A stretch of 64,000 nucleotides of DNA, from NCBI GenBank assembly GCA_905221615.1, contig CAJNDT010000607.1, positions 1-64,000 of the forward strand. Reading direction: 5' to 3'. Made by a program: the position numbers and the translations under genes. This DNA is from Symbiodinium sp. CCMP2592 (Eukaryota; Sar; Dinophyceae; Suessiales; Symbiodiniaceae). The notes under the pieces were generated by a model. It was not told the origin of the DNA and made no database searches. It was given only the letters and a program-made list of their open reading frames with translations. Below, piece after piece: positions 44,750-53,617 of the stretch; position 1 is the stretch's first letter; each line of letters starts with the position of its first letter.

Positions 44750-46084
44750 ATGGCAACCGGGCTCCCAACGGGAGTCGATCAAGCTGCGACAATGGACTTT
44801 CTTGATAAGAATGTCAGCTCCGATTTGGTGCACATCTTTCAAGAATGTGGTGTGCCATTGGGGCTGCAGTACCGGCTTTCCCAGAATTTCCAGTCAGTGA
44901 AGCGTTTCTCGACTTATGCGGATTCGAGAGCAGATGTGCGGACTGCACTCAAAGACGATCACACTTTGGAGGCTACAAATCAGGAGACGCGGGCGGCAGT
45001 CGCTTCAGTGGTTTCGGCCTGGGAGACTTCAAAGGAGTACGCGAGCAAAGAGTCGGAGCTGAGGGCTGAGGCCCGCATGTTGGGAGTGAACAGGCCTGTC
45101 ACTCAGACTGAGAAGCAGGCCATGAGAGTAGCTTTTGAAGCAGCGCATGGGACCTTGGAGGAATCCTTCGAGCCGTCAGATGATTACATTTCGGCAAAAT
45201 TAGAGGAGATCGAGAATGGGGAGGTTTCAGCAAGTTCACTCTCTGAAGTTACTTCTAAGAAGCGGGTCAAAACAATGGGCATCCAGACCACCGTGGACAC
45301 CGGCGGGCATGTGCGGATTGTCAGGCAACGGAACAAGGGTGTGATGCCGCAGCACACAGAGGAGTTGCGGACTGTCTTGCGTGTGGAAGGAAACATGTGG
45401 ACTATGCTTGCATCCAAGTTCAAGAACAAGCCATTCTTTGCGCAGATGACACCTGAGGTGTGGTTGAGCTATGTCAACTTCTTGTTGGGCGAGAAGGTGT
45501 ACCTTATGCAGGTTCCTGCCGGAGGAAAGGGTGGAAAGCTGGACCAGGCCCCTTTGCGGCCACCTTGGGTGGTGGTCCTGAACTTTGAATACGAAATGCG
45601 AAAAGAAGCGATCAAGCGTGCTTTCCGGGATTCTCGCCCTCTCCGTGATACCCTGCGTGAGGTGACCGAGGATGCACAGATCAAGGAGCAGTATTTTACA
45701 TCTCCCATTGCTTTGCAGAATCGCGGGAAGCGGGCCACCGAGAGCTGGGAACCTTGGGATGAGAGCAACAAGTGGAATCGCAATGCCTGGAAAGGCAACT
45801 CTTGGGCTCAGCGAGGCGAGCACGATAAGGGAAAGAAAGGCAAGAAAGGCAAAGGGGAAGGAAAGAAAGGGAAGGATGGAAAGGAAGGCCCGGGAAAGTC
45901 TCAGAGCATCACATCGTCACGGACGCCCGATGGGCGTTTCATCTGCTTCGCGTACTCAGGGCCGGGATGTGATGGAAACTGCGGTATGGTGCATTGCTGC
46001 CAGGTCAAGGGCTGCTTTGGAGCCCACCCGACGTGGAAGCATTGGCAGCTTCAGCATGAAGGGAAGAACGAACAGAAGAGCTGA
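44750..46084 (+). CDS. E3 gag with CCCH-like finger
   Basis: ATG 44750 (MATGLPTGVDQAATMDF), 444 residues. Helical N-terminal half, a central conserved-looking block (MWTMLASKFKNKPFFAQM; VWLSYVNFLLGEKVY; FRDSRPLRDTLREVTEDA), a basic K/G linker (KGKKGKKGKGEGKKGKDGK) and a C-terminal finger CFAYSGPGCDGNCGMVHCC...CFGAHPTWKH, the counterpart of the E2 CCCH finger. It ends with TGA at 46082-46084, followed by CTT and in frame with pol. Confidence 0.8.
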   Translation: MATGLPTGVDQAATMDFLDKNVSSDLVHIFQECGVPLGLQYRLSQNFQSVKRFSTYADSRADVRTALKDDHTLEATNQETRAAVASVVSAWETSKEYASKESELRAEARMLGVNRPVTQTEKQAMRVAFEAAHGTLEESFEPSDDYISAKLEEIENGEVSASSLSEVTSKKRVKTMGIQTTVDTGGHVRIVRQRNKGVMPQHTEELRTVLRVEGNMWTMLASKFKNKPFFAQMTPEVWLSYVNFLLGEKVYLMQVPAGGKGGKLDQAPLRPPWVVVLNFEYEMRKEAIKRAFRDSRPLRDTLREVTEDAQIKEQYFTSPIALQNRGKRATESWEPWDESNKWNRNAWKGNSWAQRGEHDKGKKGKKGKGEGKKGKDGKEGPGKSQSITSSRTPDGRFICFAYSGPGCDGNCGMVHCCQVKGCFGAHPTWKHWQLQHEGKNEQKS

Positions 46085-49000
46085 CTTAGCGTGCTGGTGG
46101 TGTCAGATCGTGAGGTTTTTGAATCAGTGCATGAGTGTTTACAAGAATCCGTGGAGAAGAACGGGATCCAGCTTAAGGTTGATCACTTCTTCAATGATAA
46201 TGAACTTGGTGACTGGTCGAGCCCTGATGCTTGGGCTTCCGTTTCCGGTCGATTAGCCACCGGAACATGGCAGGCCGTGCTCATGTTCCCGCCGTGCAAG
46301 ACTTTCAGTCGCGCCAGGCATCACAGTGGCCCCTCGCGCAGTGGGCCGAAGCCTTGCCGGAGCAATAATTTTCCTCATGGGTTCCCTTGGTTGTGCAAAC
46401 AGATGTCGGAAGCCGTTGCAGCCGAGGACTTTCTTGTCACTCAGTGTTTAAAGTTGCTGCAAATTTCTTCAGAGATTGGGTTGGGTTGGTTGTTGGTGCA
46501 TCCCGAGGACCTAGGGAAGCTGAAGTCACTGGATGTGCCTGCTAGCATTTGGCAGTGGCCTGAGGTACGGGATGCAATCCAGGCTTGCGCGAAGGCTTCC
46601 ACACGGGCCGTGCATATGTGTACGTACGGTCATGCTGCACCACATCCCACGCGTGTTGCATCAAACCTGCGTGTGGAACCTTCGGGCCTCTCCTGGCCCA
46701 CTTTCGACTTGCAAGGGTTTTACATAGGGCCTTTGGGCCGATGCCCGCATGTTCATCATAATGCTGTGGGCCGCAAAGGTGCTGCTTGGGCCACCAGTCA
46801 GCCCTTCCCAAAGCCTTTCTTCCAGGAACTTGCTGATTTGGCGTGTGCATGTGCTTCGGACCACCGGTCCACTGACCAAGGTTTTGCAGGCGCCGAAGCT
46901 TTTGCTGCATTCCTTCTTGAACGAGATTCGGGCATCACAACCCATGATGCCGAGGCCCTCTTCCATTTGCTGCCATTGGAGGCACCGCATCCAGCTGCTC
47001 AAGGTGAAAAGGTTTCTTCAGGACAGGCTTTCTTCGGAGGGGCCTTCCGGAAAGGCCCGTTCCACGGTTTGCGGCATAGCTGCGCGGCTTTCCCAAAGTC
47101 CTTGCAATGCTTCACCAAATTGCTGCGTTCGTCCTTCCCGGGCGAGGTTTTCAGTTCTTTCGCGATTTTCTTGAATTGCAAAGCAGAGATGCATCGTGAC
47201 AGCCGGAATGCCCCCTTTCCTAACTTGCTCCTCGCCTTGTCAAATTTCGATCAGGGCCACGTCTGGGCCGAGGATCCCAAAGGACTCGTCTTTCGTGAAG
47301 TGCGCGGTGAGCTCCGCCCGGGCTGCTTGTTGGACGTTGCACAACAACCTCAACGTCTCATGGCTCACACGTGCTTTCATCAGACCGAGCCGTGGCAGGG
47401 TGACCGTGTCCTGCTGGTGGGTTTCACGGTTCGGGACCCGTGCGATCTCAGCTCGGAACATGTCCACACCTTGCACACTCTGGGCTTTGTGCTGCCATCC
47501 TCTGCTCCGCTGAAGCAAGGGGGTGAGAATGATGTCGCCGATGATTGCAGCCCCCTGTCTCCTGATAGCACCCCCCGTGAGGTGCCCTCCGGGGCCCTTG
47601 ACCCCGGTAGCACCCCTCTGGGAGGGACCACCCCGGAGGCTCCAGATAACACCCCGGCAGAAGGGCCCACTCTGCCGGCACCCGACACTAGTCACAGTCT
47701 TCCCGCTTCCCCAGGTCGTGCCGTTGTGACAGATGACGATGAAGCGTTTGATCCTACAACCAGTCGGTGTCGGGGTCCTCCCATTAGGTGCCGGCACACT
47801 CCTGACTGGAGAGAGTTGATTGACGGTTTCGGCTTGTGCTCGCCGGGTCGATGGCGACCGGTGGCAAGGAACGCTAAGGCTAGTTCGGAGGAATGGGACC
47901 ATGCACAGGATCTTCGGAAGATCCTCCAACGTGCTGTGCATGCGACCATCCCAGACCTCCGAAAAGCTGCTTACCTCTTAGCAGCGGGACGGATGCCATC
48001 TTCACCTTTCAGCAGCAAGCTGATTGAGGACACGCGTGAACAGATCGCTAAGACCCTGCCCGATCCTGAACAGGCCATGTGCCAACCGGCAGGGCAGCCT
48101 TTCATGTTGCACATGATGTCCCAATCGCTTAAGCTCCTAGGGGATCCGGACTACGAAATCCTTGACCAAGGGAATGAATGTTTCGCCGAGGGTGTTCCTT
48201 TGGGGTGGGATAGACCAATCCCCCGCACTCCTCAGGTTTTCCCTAAGCGCACGCACTTCAAGAAACTGGATGAGTCTGATTTTGATCCGTCGATGTTGAA
48301 TTACCGCTCAGCCGAGCTGAATGCTGATCAGCTGGAGGAGAAGTTCCGCCAGGATGAACAAGCTGGCTTAATGCTTTGCACTACGGAGCTGGAAGCTCGC
48401 CGGAAGTACGGCGAGGACTCGGTACTCATCGCGGCCATGGGCGCCGTCACCAAGGCAAACGGTGACGTGCGCCCATTACACGATGGGACCCACGGCATCA
48501 ACTTGAATAACTCGATCAAGATCCTTGACAAGCTGCAAGTCCCAGGACCGGAAGATCTTCAGGAAGTTGCCTCCCGGGTCAAAGAAAGTAAAGAAGCCCC
48601 TTTCACACTTTGTGCCGACATTAGTCAAGCCCACAGGAATGCAAAAATCAGGGAGTGCGACTGGCCCCGGTTAGCATGTAAATCTTCTAGCACTTCCCGT
48701 GTCTTATGGCTCAATAAAGTTGGAACTTTCGGGGTCAGCTCGGCGGCTTACTACTGGACGCGCTTGTTCGCCACTGTGGGAAGGTGGACCTTCCGCGTGC
48801 TGCATCTTGATAAATTTTACATGCTAATTTATGTCGATGACCTTCACGTGGTGGTGTATGGTGCAGACAAATTTGAGACGCTGTGGCTCCTCTTCTTGGC
48901 GATGGAAGTCTTGGGGACACCCTTCTCCTTCCACAAGTTCAAAGGGGGTGTCAACGTGGATTACATCGGCTACCACATCAGTTACTACGACTGGGCCGCC

Positions 49001-49933
49001 GGGATTTCCGAGAAGCGTGCTGCTTGGATCGTCGAATGGGTGGACCGTGCGGAAGCCGCGAATTGGGTGGTGACCGGCCGGGCACTGTCTGAGTTCACGG
49101 GTCGCTTGAGCTTTGTGACACGGCTCCTCACATGGTTGAAGCCGTTCCTGGCCCCGCTTTTCGCTTGGGGCAATGCGTTGAACCGGAGCACCGCGGCTCA
49201 GGCTCCTGAGATGGTGATCCACGTGCTCAGGTTTTACCGCTGGCAATTCTTGAATGGAGCTCGGTTGGATGCTGTTCACATGTGCTGGCCTTCCCACGAG
49301 CGGCAAGCCTTCAGGACAGATGCCAAATGCGAGGCGGGACGGATCGTGCTGGGTGGATGGTCTCTTGACCATGGCTTGGACACCCGCCGGGCACCTTGGT
49401 TTGCGCTGGAGGTCTTCCCTGCGGATATGCCGGCGTTGTTCAAGGAAGATGGGTCATCCGAATGGGCTTCGACAGCTGCGGAGTTGCTGGCTTCTTATGC
49501 AGGCTTGGTTGCATTCAAGCACTTGGAGCCGGCCGGGGGTCGCGATGCACTTCGCTTGCAGGTCCATGCTGGCACGGACAATTCAGCCACGCCAGCCGTA
49601 CTTGAGAAAGGGATCAGCAACAAGTGGCCTGTGCAGGGCCTGCACATGCAGCTGTCGGTTTCGCTGCGACATGCCAATAAGGTGTGTAAGTTGTCATGGC
49701 GCCCGCGCGAGGAGAACCAGGACGCTGATGATCTGACGAATCTCAGACTTGACAATTTCGATCCCGCCTTGCGGATCCCGCTTTCGCTATCGGCTATCCC
49801 GCTTGATCTTTTCAACCGCCTTCAGGACTCTCATGCGGGCTTCTTGTCTGAGAAATCCAGGTTGTCAAACTTGAAGCGGCATGAGCCGAAGGCAACGAAG
49901 AGGCAGAAGCTTCTTGATAAGACCAGCTGGTAA
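46085..49933 (+). CDS. E3 pol: methyltransferase-like, 2OG-like, RT, RNase H
   Basis: Open from the gag TGA to 49933 in the same frame; residues counted from 46091. Methyltransferase-like ~1-235: LVVSDREVF, MFPPCKTFSRARH (PPC 67-69, like motif IV), LVHPEDLG (137-142), HMCTYGHAAPHPTRV, RCPHVHH. 2OG-Fe(II)-like ~310-450: MHRDSRN (H368, D370), CFHQTEPWQGDR (H430, R439). P/T-rich linker ~485-550. RT ~720-960: FTLCADISQAHRN (D843), VGTFGVSSAAYYW, LIYVDD (914-917), HKFKGGVNVDYIGY. RNase H ~1060-1240: FRTDAKCEAG, TAAELLASYAG, TDNSATPAVL, DADDLTN. This intact copy is the best material for testing the modifying domains. Confidence 0.85.
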   Translation, partial: LSVLVVSDREVFESVHECLQESVEKNGIQLKVDHFFNDNELGDWSSPDAWASVSGRLATGTWQAVLMFPPCKTFSRARHHSGPSRSGPKPCRSNNFPHGFPWLCKQMSEAVAAEDFLVTQCLKLLQISSEIGLGWLLVHPEDLGKLKSLDVPASIWQWPEVRDAIQACAKASTRAVHMCTYGHAAPHPTRVASNLRVEPSGLSWPTFDLQGFYIGPLGRCPHVHHNAVGRKGAAWATSQPFPKPFFQELADLACACASDHRSTDQGFAGAEAFAAFLLERDSGITTHDAEALFHLLPLEAPHPAAQGEKVSSGQAFFGGAFRKGPFHGLRHSCAAFPKSLQCFTKLLRSSFPGEVFSSFAIFLNCKAEMHRDSRNAPFPNLLLALSNFDQGHVWAEDPKGLVFREVRGELRPGCLLDVAQQPQRLMAHTCFHQTEPWQGDRVLLVGFTVRDPCDLSSEHVHTLHTLGFVLPSSAPLKQGGENDVADDCSPLSPDSTPREVPSGALDPGSTPLGGTTPEAPDNTPAEGPTLPAPDTSHSLPASPGRAVVTDDDEAFDPTTSRCRGPPIRCRHTPDWRELIDGFGLCSPGRWRPVARNAKASSEEWDHAQDLRKILQRAVHATIPDLRKAAYLLAAGRMPSSPFSSKLIEDTREQIAKTLPDPEQAMCQPAGQPFMLHMMSQSLKLLGDPDYEILDQGNECFAEGVPLGWDRPIPRTPQVFPKRTHFKKLDESDFDPSMLNYRSAELNADQLEEKFRQDEQAGLMLCTTELEARRKYGEDSVLIAAMGAVTKANGDVRPLHDGTHGINLNNSIKILDKLQVPGPEDLQEVASRVKESKEAPFTLCADISQAHRNAKIRECDWPRLACKSSSTSRVLWLNKVGTFGVSSAAYYWTRLFATVGRWTFRVLHLDKFYMLIYVDDLHVVVYGADKFETLWLLFLAMEVLGTPFSFHKFKGGVNVDYIGYHISYYDWAAGISEKRAAWIVEWVDRAEAANWVVTGRALSEFTGRLSFVTRLLTWLKPFLAPLFAWGNALNRSTAAQAPEMVIHVLRFYRWQFLNGARLDAVHMCWPSHERQAFRTDAKCEAGRIVLGGWSLDHGLDTRRAPWFALEVFPADMPALFKEDGSSEWASTAAELLASYAGLVAFKHLEPAGGRDALRLQVHAGTDNSATPAVLEKGISNKWPVQGLHMQLSVSLRHANKVCKLSWRPREENQDADDLTNLRLDNFDPALRIPLSLSAIPLDLFNRLQDSHAGFLSEKSRLSNLKRHEPKATKRQKLLDKTSW

Positions 49934-49980
49934 ATCGGTGCGTTCACTGGGGCCGCCTTGCAACGGGTTCTTCTAAAGTC

Positions 49981-50246
49981 GGGGGATGCTTCGGAACCGG
50001 TTGCTGCTGCAACCCCGTTCTGCCGTAAGTGCTGTGGCTCCCTCACTTGTGCCTGTAGGCTGAGAGGTTGAATCCAATGGAGCGGTCCCAACACACATCC
50101 GGAAAAAGATCGAAGCTGTCCGAGAGTGCGTGCATCACACATGTTCGGGAGTTCGTGCGGTCCTGCCTTTTGCGATTTGATTCTTCCCTACACCTTATGC
50201 CCTGCCACCCTAGAGCCGCTGCCTTTTGGTTCAAACGACGGGACAA
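49981..50246 (+). repeat. E3 repeat B1 (copy B2 at 50584-50849)
   Basis: 266 bases starting GGGGGATGCTTCGGAACCGG and ending CGACGGGACAA; one difference from B2 (TTGATTCTTCC versus TTGATTTTTCC). Abuts A2 directly. Confidence 0.95.
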
Positions 50247-50468
50247 ACCGTTTGGGTTTCCCAAAAGGATTGTCTCGTAGTTTGAGCCGGGCGGGTGGGC
50301 CGGGGGAAAAGTTGTGTAAGAAAATGAAATGGAATTTTCTCGTTTGCACTTCGCTTATTCCTTTGCTTGCATTCGGTTGCCAACGGCCTTGAGTTTGCAC
50401 AGCTGGGAGTTCTGCCGAACGAATGATTCTCCTCCGTGGCCAATTCGGGTCCGAGACAATTTTGTGAC
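50247..50468 (+). repeat. E3 repeat A2
   Basis: Second copy of 42079-42300, followed by a 115-base spacer starting CCACCCACGCC. Confidence 0.95.
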
Positions 50469-50583
50469 CCACCCACGCCACCCTTGGTTCTTGCAAAGCA
50501 AATCTTGAAGGCTACAGTGTTTAACGTATCACTTATGTGCATGTGCCCCTCTGGATGTGCAGATACGCGTGACGTCCTGCAGT

Positions 50584-50849
50584 GGGGGATGCTTCGGAAC
50601 CGGTTGCTGCTGCAACCCCGTTCTGCCGTAAGTGCTGTGGCTCCCTCACTTGTGCCTGTAGGCTGAGAGGTTGAATCCAATGGAGCGGTCCCAACACACA
50701 TCCGGAAAAAGATCGAAGCTGTCCGAGAGTGCGTGCATCACACATGTTCGGGAGTTCGTGCGGTCCTGCCTTTTGCGATTTGATTTTTCCCTACACCTTA
50801 TGCCCTGCCACCCTAGAGCCGCTGCCTTTTGGTTCAAACGACGGGACAA
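50584..50849 (+). repeat. E3 repeat B2, right end of E3
   Basis: Second copy of 49981-50246. E1 pol resumes at CTGAGCAGTTTG. Confidence 0.95.
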
Positions 50850-52815
50850 CTGAGCAGTTTGTTGAACAAGCTGCGCGCATCGGCCATCCCACTCAGCTGT
50901 CCTCTCTTCTCCCGCAAGAGATTAGGTCTGCAGTTCAGAAAATCCACCGCCAAGGCGAGGCCAACGTGGCGTTGGAAAGGACCGAAACTCTTCGCAGGTG
51001 GATTGCACTTGCGTCTGAGCTTGAACCAGTTGAGAAGGCTTTGAAAGCCGATTTGCCTGAGTTCCGGAAAGATGTTCTTTCGACCAAACGCTTGGCCTTG
51101 TTCCGAACCCTCTTGAACGAGGTTCAGCATGAGGACGTCACGCTTGTGGATGATATCCTTAAAGGGTTTGATTTGACTGGTAAGCTGCCCTTATCCAATG
51201 TCTTCACCCGGAGGTTCAAACCAGCGGAACAGTCCGAAGCTCAATTGAGGTCTGGCGCCAAGCGGTTGCGGGACGGCTTAGTGGCTACTGTCAAGGCCTC
51301 CGACGATCCCGTGATTGACCAAGGGGTCTTGAAGGCCACTCACAAAGAACTTGAGCGAGGGTTCGTGGAGGGACCCATTGCTTTGAGTGACGTCCCCTCC
51401 AATGCGTCGCTCACGCACAGGTTTGGTGTGCGCCAAGGGGAATCCGAGGATGGGCCTAAGATTAGGCCTATCGACAATTACTTGTCGTCGCAAGTGAACT
51501 CGGCCGTTTCGCAAAATGAGCAGATAAGTGTCCACACGATCGACATCGTCGCTGGCCTGTTGGGGTGTTGGTTAAATGAGTGGTTCCTTAGTGGTCGCTC
51601 CGAGCATGCGGCCCCTGTGTGCAAAGCATGGGATCTGCGTACTGCTTACAAACAACTCCCGCTATCCGACTCTTCGTACGAGCTTGATAGCTACTTCATC
51701 TTGTTCAACGTCGAAAAGGGCGAAAGTGAGGTCTACAAGCAGCGAGTTCTTCCTTTCGGATCAACCGCAAGCGTCACCAGCTTCATCAGGGCAGCATACG
51801 CGATTTGGAAGCTTGGGGCAGTAGCCCTCACGCTCGCTTGGAGTGAGTATTTCGATGATTACTTGAACGTTTGTGGGGCAGCCTTTGCCAAGCATTGTGA
51901 TTTCGTGATCACGATGTTTTCAAGTTGATCGGCTGGGAAGTATCCCGAGACAAGGAACTGAGTTACAGCTCCATGTGTGTGGTCCTTGGGGTCCAGATCA
52001 ATCTTAGGGACGCTAAGCTTGGTCTCATCTTCCTTGAAAACACTACCAAGCGACGGTCAGAGGCCTTGAAGGACATTGATCGCGCCCTTGCCACGGGCCA
52101 GCTTGACCCTAGCGAAAGCGAGAAGCTGCGTGGTCGGCTTCAGTTTGCAAGCTCTCAGGTTTTCGGCCGCCGCCCAAAAGCAGCGCTTAAGCTTTTAGGA
52201 CAACACTCTCGTCAACGCAAGTGGGAGCTCAGCCCACTTGCTCTTCTTGGGTTAACTCAGCTTAAGCAGTTTCTTGAGGCTTCGAAGCCGAGGCCAGTGC
52301 GTGCTAGACGGGATGAATATGTGCACATCTACGTGGATGCATCCTTCGAGCCCGGTGGCTACTGCGGGTTAGGAGGGCTGATTTTCAACTCATCTGGTGC
52401 CGCCCTGAGTTGGTTTGGATACAAGCTGCAACAGTGCCATGTGAACAAGCTGCTCAAGGATGGAGAGCGTGAAAAGGAAACTGTAATCTTCGAACTTGAG
52501 GCGCTTGCTCTGGCCATTTCCTTGGAAGTTTTCAGGCCGCTCGTAGGGCGCAAAGGCGTGGTGGCTTTCACTGACAACGAAGGTGTGTTTGGAAGCTTTG
52601 TTCGAGGACACAGTGACAATTCGGTCTGCGCATCGTTGATCGATTTCTTCGCTCGCAGCGAGGAGGATCTTGAAGTGATCTGCTGGCTGGATCGTGTCCC
52701 ATCGCTGTCGAACCCAGCGGACAATCCGTCCAGAGGACAACAGATCTCAGGTGTGCCCAGGACCGAAATATCAGCTGCTTTGCTCGCTCGTGCTCTCCCT
52801 TTGGTCTTCAAGTGA
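50850..52815 (+). pseudogene. E1 pol part 3: reverse transcriptase and RNase H
   Basis: Resumes as EQFVEQAARIGHPTQLSSLL. RT motifs: GPKIRPIDNYLSS, AWDLRTAYKQLPL (motif A), LPFGSTASVTSF (motif B), WSEYFDDYLN (motif C, FDD variant). A one-base frameshift at about 51925 (MFSS-stop versus KLIGWEVSRD) leads into RNase H: VHIYVDASFEPGGYCGLGG, FELEALALAI, VAFTDNEGV, WLDRVPSLSNPADNPSRG. Together with 30206-30454 and 40391-42078 this completes the E1 polyprotein. Confidence 0.8.
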
Positions 52816-53097
52816 ATGGGGCACTGGTGCTCAGGGGGTTGCGGGATGTGCCGCATTCACTTGGAAGTCAAGTCAAGAAGTGTATCCTGAGACATCTTTC
52901 GAATGCCCCATGCGACCTCAAAAGAAAACAGTCGGAGTGCGCGAGTGTGATTCACAGTGCATGTTACACTTGATTGAGTTTTAAATATTCTATAAGACTG
53001 GACTTATTTCGAAGTGGAACAAGCCAGATTTCATCGTTTGCGAAATACGTCATGCCTTTGAGTATGTTTCGAGCTTTTAACATTTCCAGTGAAAATA

Positions 53098-53400
53098 GAA
53101 AAAGTATGTAGCGTGCTTAAGTGCAAAGATGAACAAACAAATACAAGCACGCGCACATATATATATATATATACATACATAACTACATGTATGTTTTTCG
53201 ATTTCTACATGCATAAATTTCTTAAGCATGCACGGCTTACAAACAGGACACGGGAAGTTCGAGGGACGCAGACCCCCTTAAAAAAAAAGGTATGTAGCGT
53301 GTTTAAGTGCGAAGATGAACAGACAAATGCAAACACTCACGCAATTTTTTCATACATACATCAGATGTGCTTGTGCATCGATGAGACAAGCTCATCCGAG
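53098..53400 (+). repeat. ~190 bp tandem repeat, right part
   Basis: Continuation of the 25490-26017 array: TATGTAGCGTGCTTAAGTGC at 53104 and a second start at 53290, with the CATGCACGGCTTACAAACAG and CGAGGGACGCAGACCCC blocks between. Marks the right edge of E1. Confidence 0.85.
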
Positions 53401-53617
53401 AACGCAAGCATGCGCGGCGTAAAATCTGGCGCGGGGGTTGGGGGGGGCGCAGCCCCCCCCCATTTGCAAGCACAACATCCAAGCTATCATTTCGGGCCGC
53501 ACTTGCGGCACAACTTTCAAGCCTCCCTTTGACGCCTCCCCTTGAAACCTTTTTTGGGAGCGTTGTTTCACAGCTTTCACGCCCACTGAAGCCCCCCTGC
53601 AAGCCCCCCTTCAAGCA
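53401..53617. other. Non-coding stretch with poly-G/C run
   Basis: Holds GGTTGGGGGGGGCGCAGCCCCCCCCC (a short G/C hairpin near 53435-53460) and CTTGAAGCC-like sequence; no gene seen. Confidence 0.5.

Larger units (their letters stand above)
42079..50849 (+). mobile_element. E3: tyrosine-recombinase retroelement with split direct repeats
   Basis: 8.8 kb inserted into E1 pol between VYRT (42077) and EQFVEQAARIG (50852). Layout A1 (42079-42300), recombinase, gag, pol, B1 (49981-50246), A2 (50247-50468), spacer, B2 (50584-50849). The A copies look identical and the B copies differ at one position, so E3 is also recent. All three genes are open, making E3 the most plausibly autonomous element here. 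ACT of the host occurs at both edges. Confidence 0.92.
26018..53097 (+). mobile_element. E1: old tyrosine-recombinase retroelement, split by E2 and E3
   Basis: Ends are inferred from the interrupted tandem repeat: the unit stops at 26017 (TTATTGATAA) and continues at 53098 (GAAAAAGTATGTAGCG), exactly as an uninterrupted copy reads at 25600-25620. Removing E2 (9.9 kb) and E3 (8.8 kb) leaves about 8.4 kb, the size of its relatives. Order: recombinase, gag, pol (methyltransferase-like, 2OG-like, RT, RNase H). Frameshifts in every gene show it is the oldest of the three. No A/B split direct repeats were found at its ends; the only hint is ATTTTCAC.GGAAATG near 26050 and inverted near 53090. Bases 26018-26307 and 52816-53097 are non-coding ends. 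Confidence 0.75.

Noticed and set aside
46499..47950. Minus-strand frames of 100-230 codons opposite E3 pol
   Set aside because: Antisense shadows of the well-supported pol frame; no motif.
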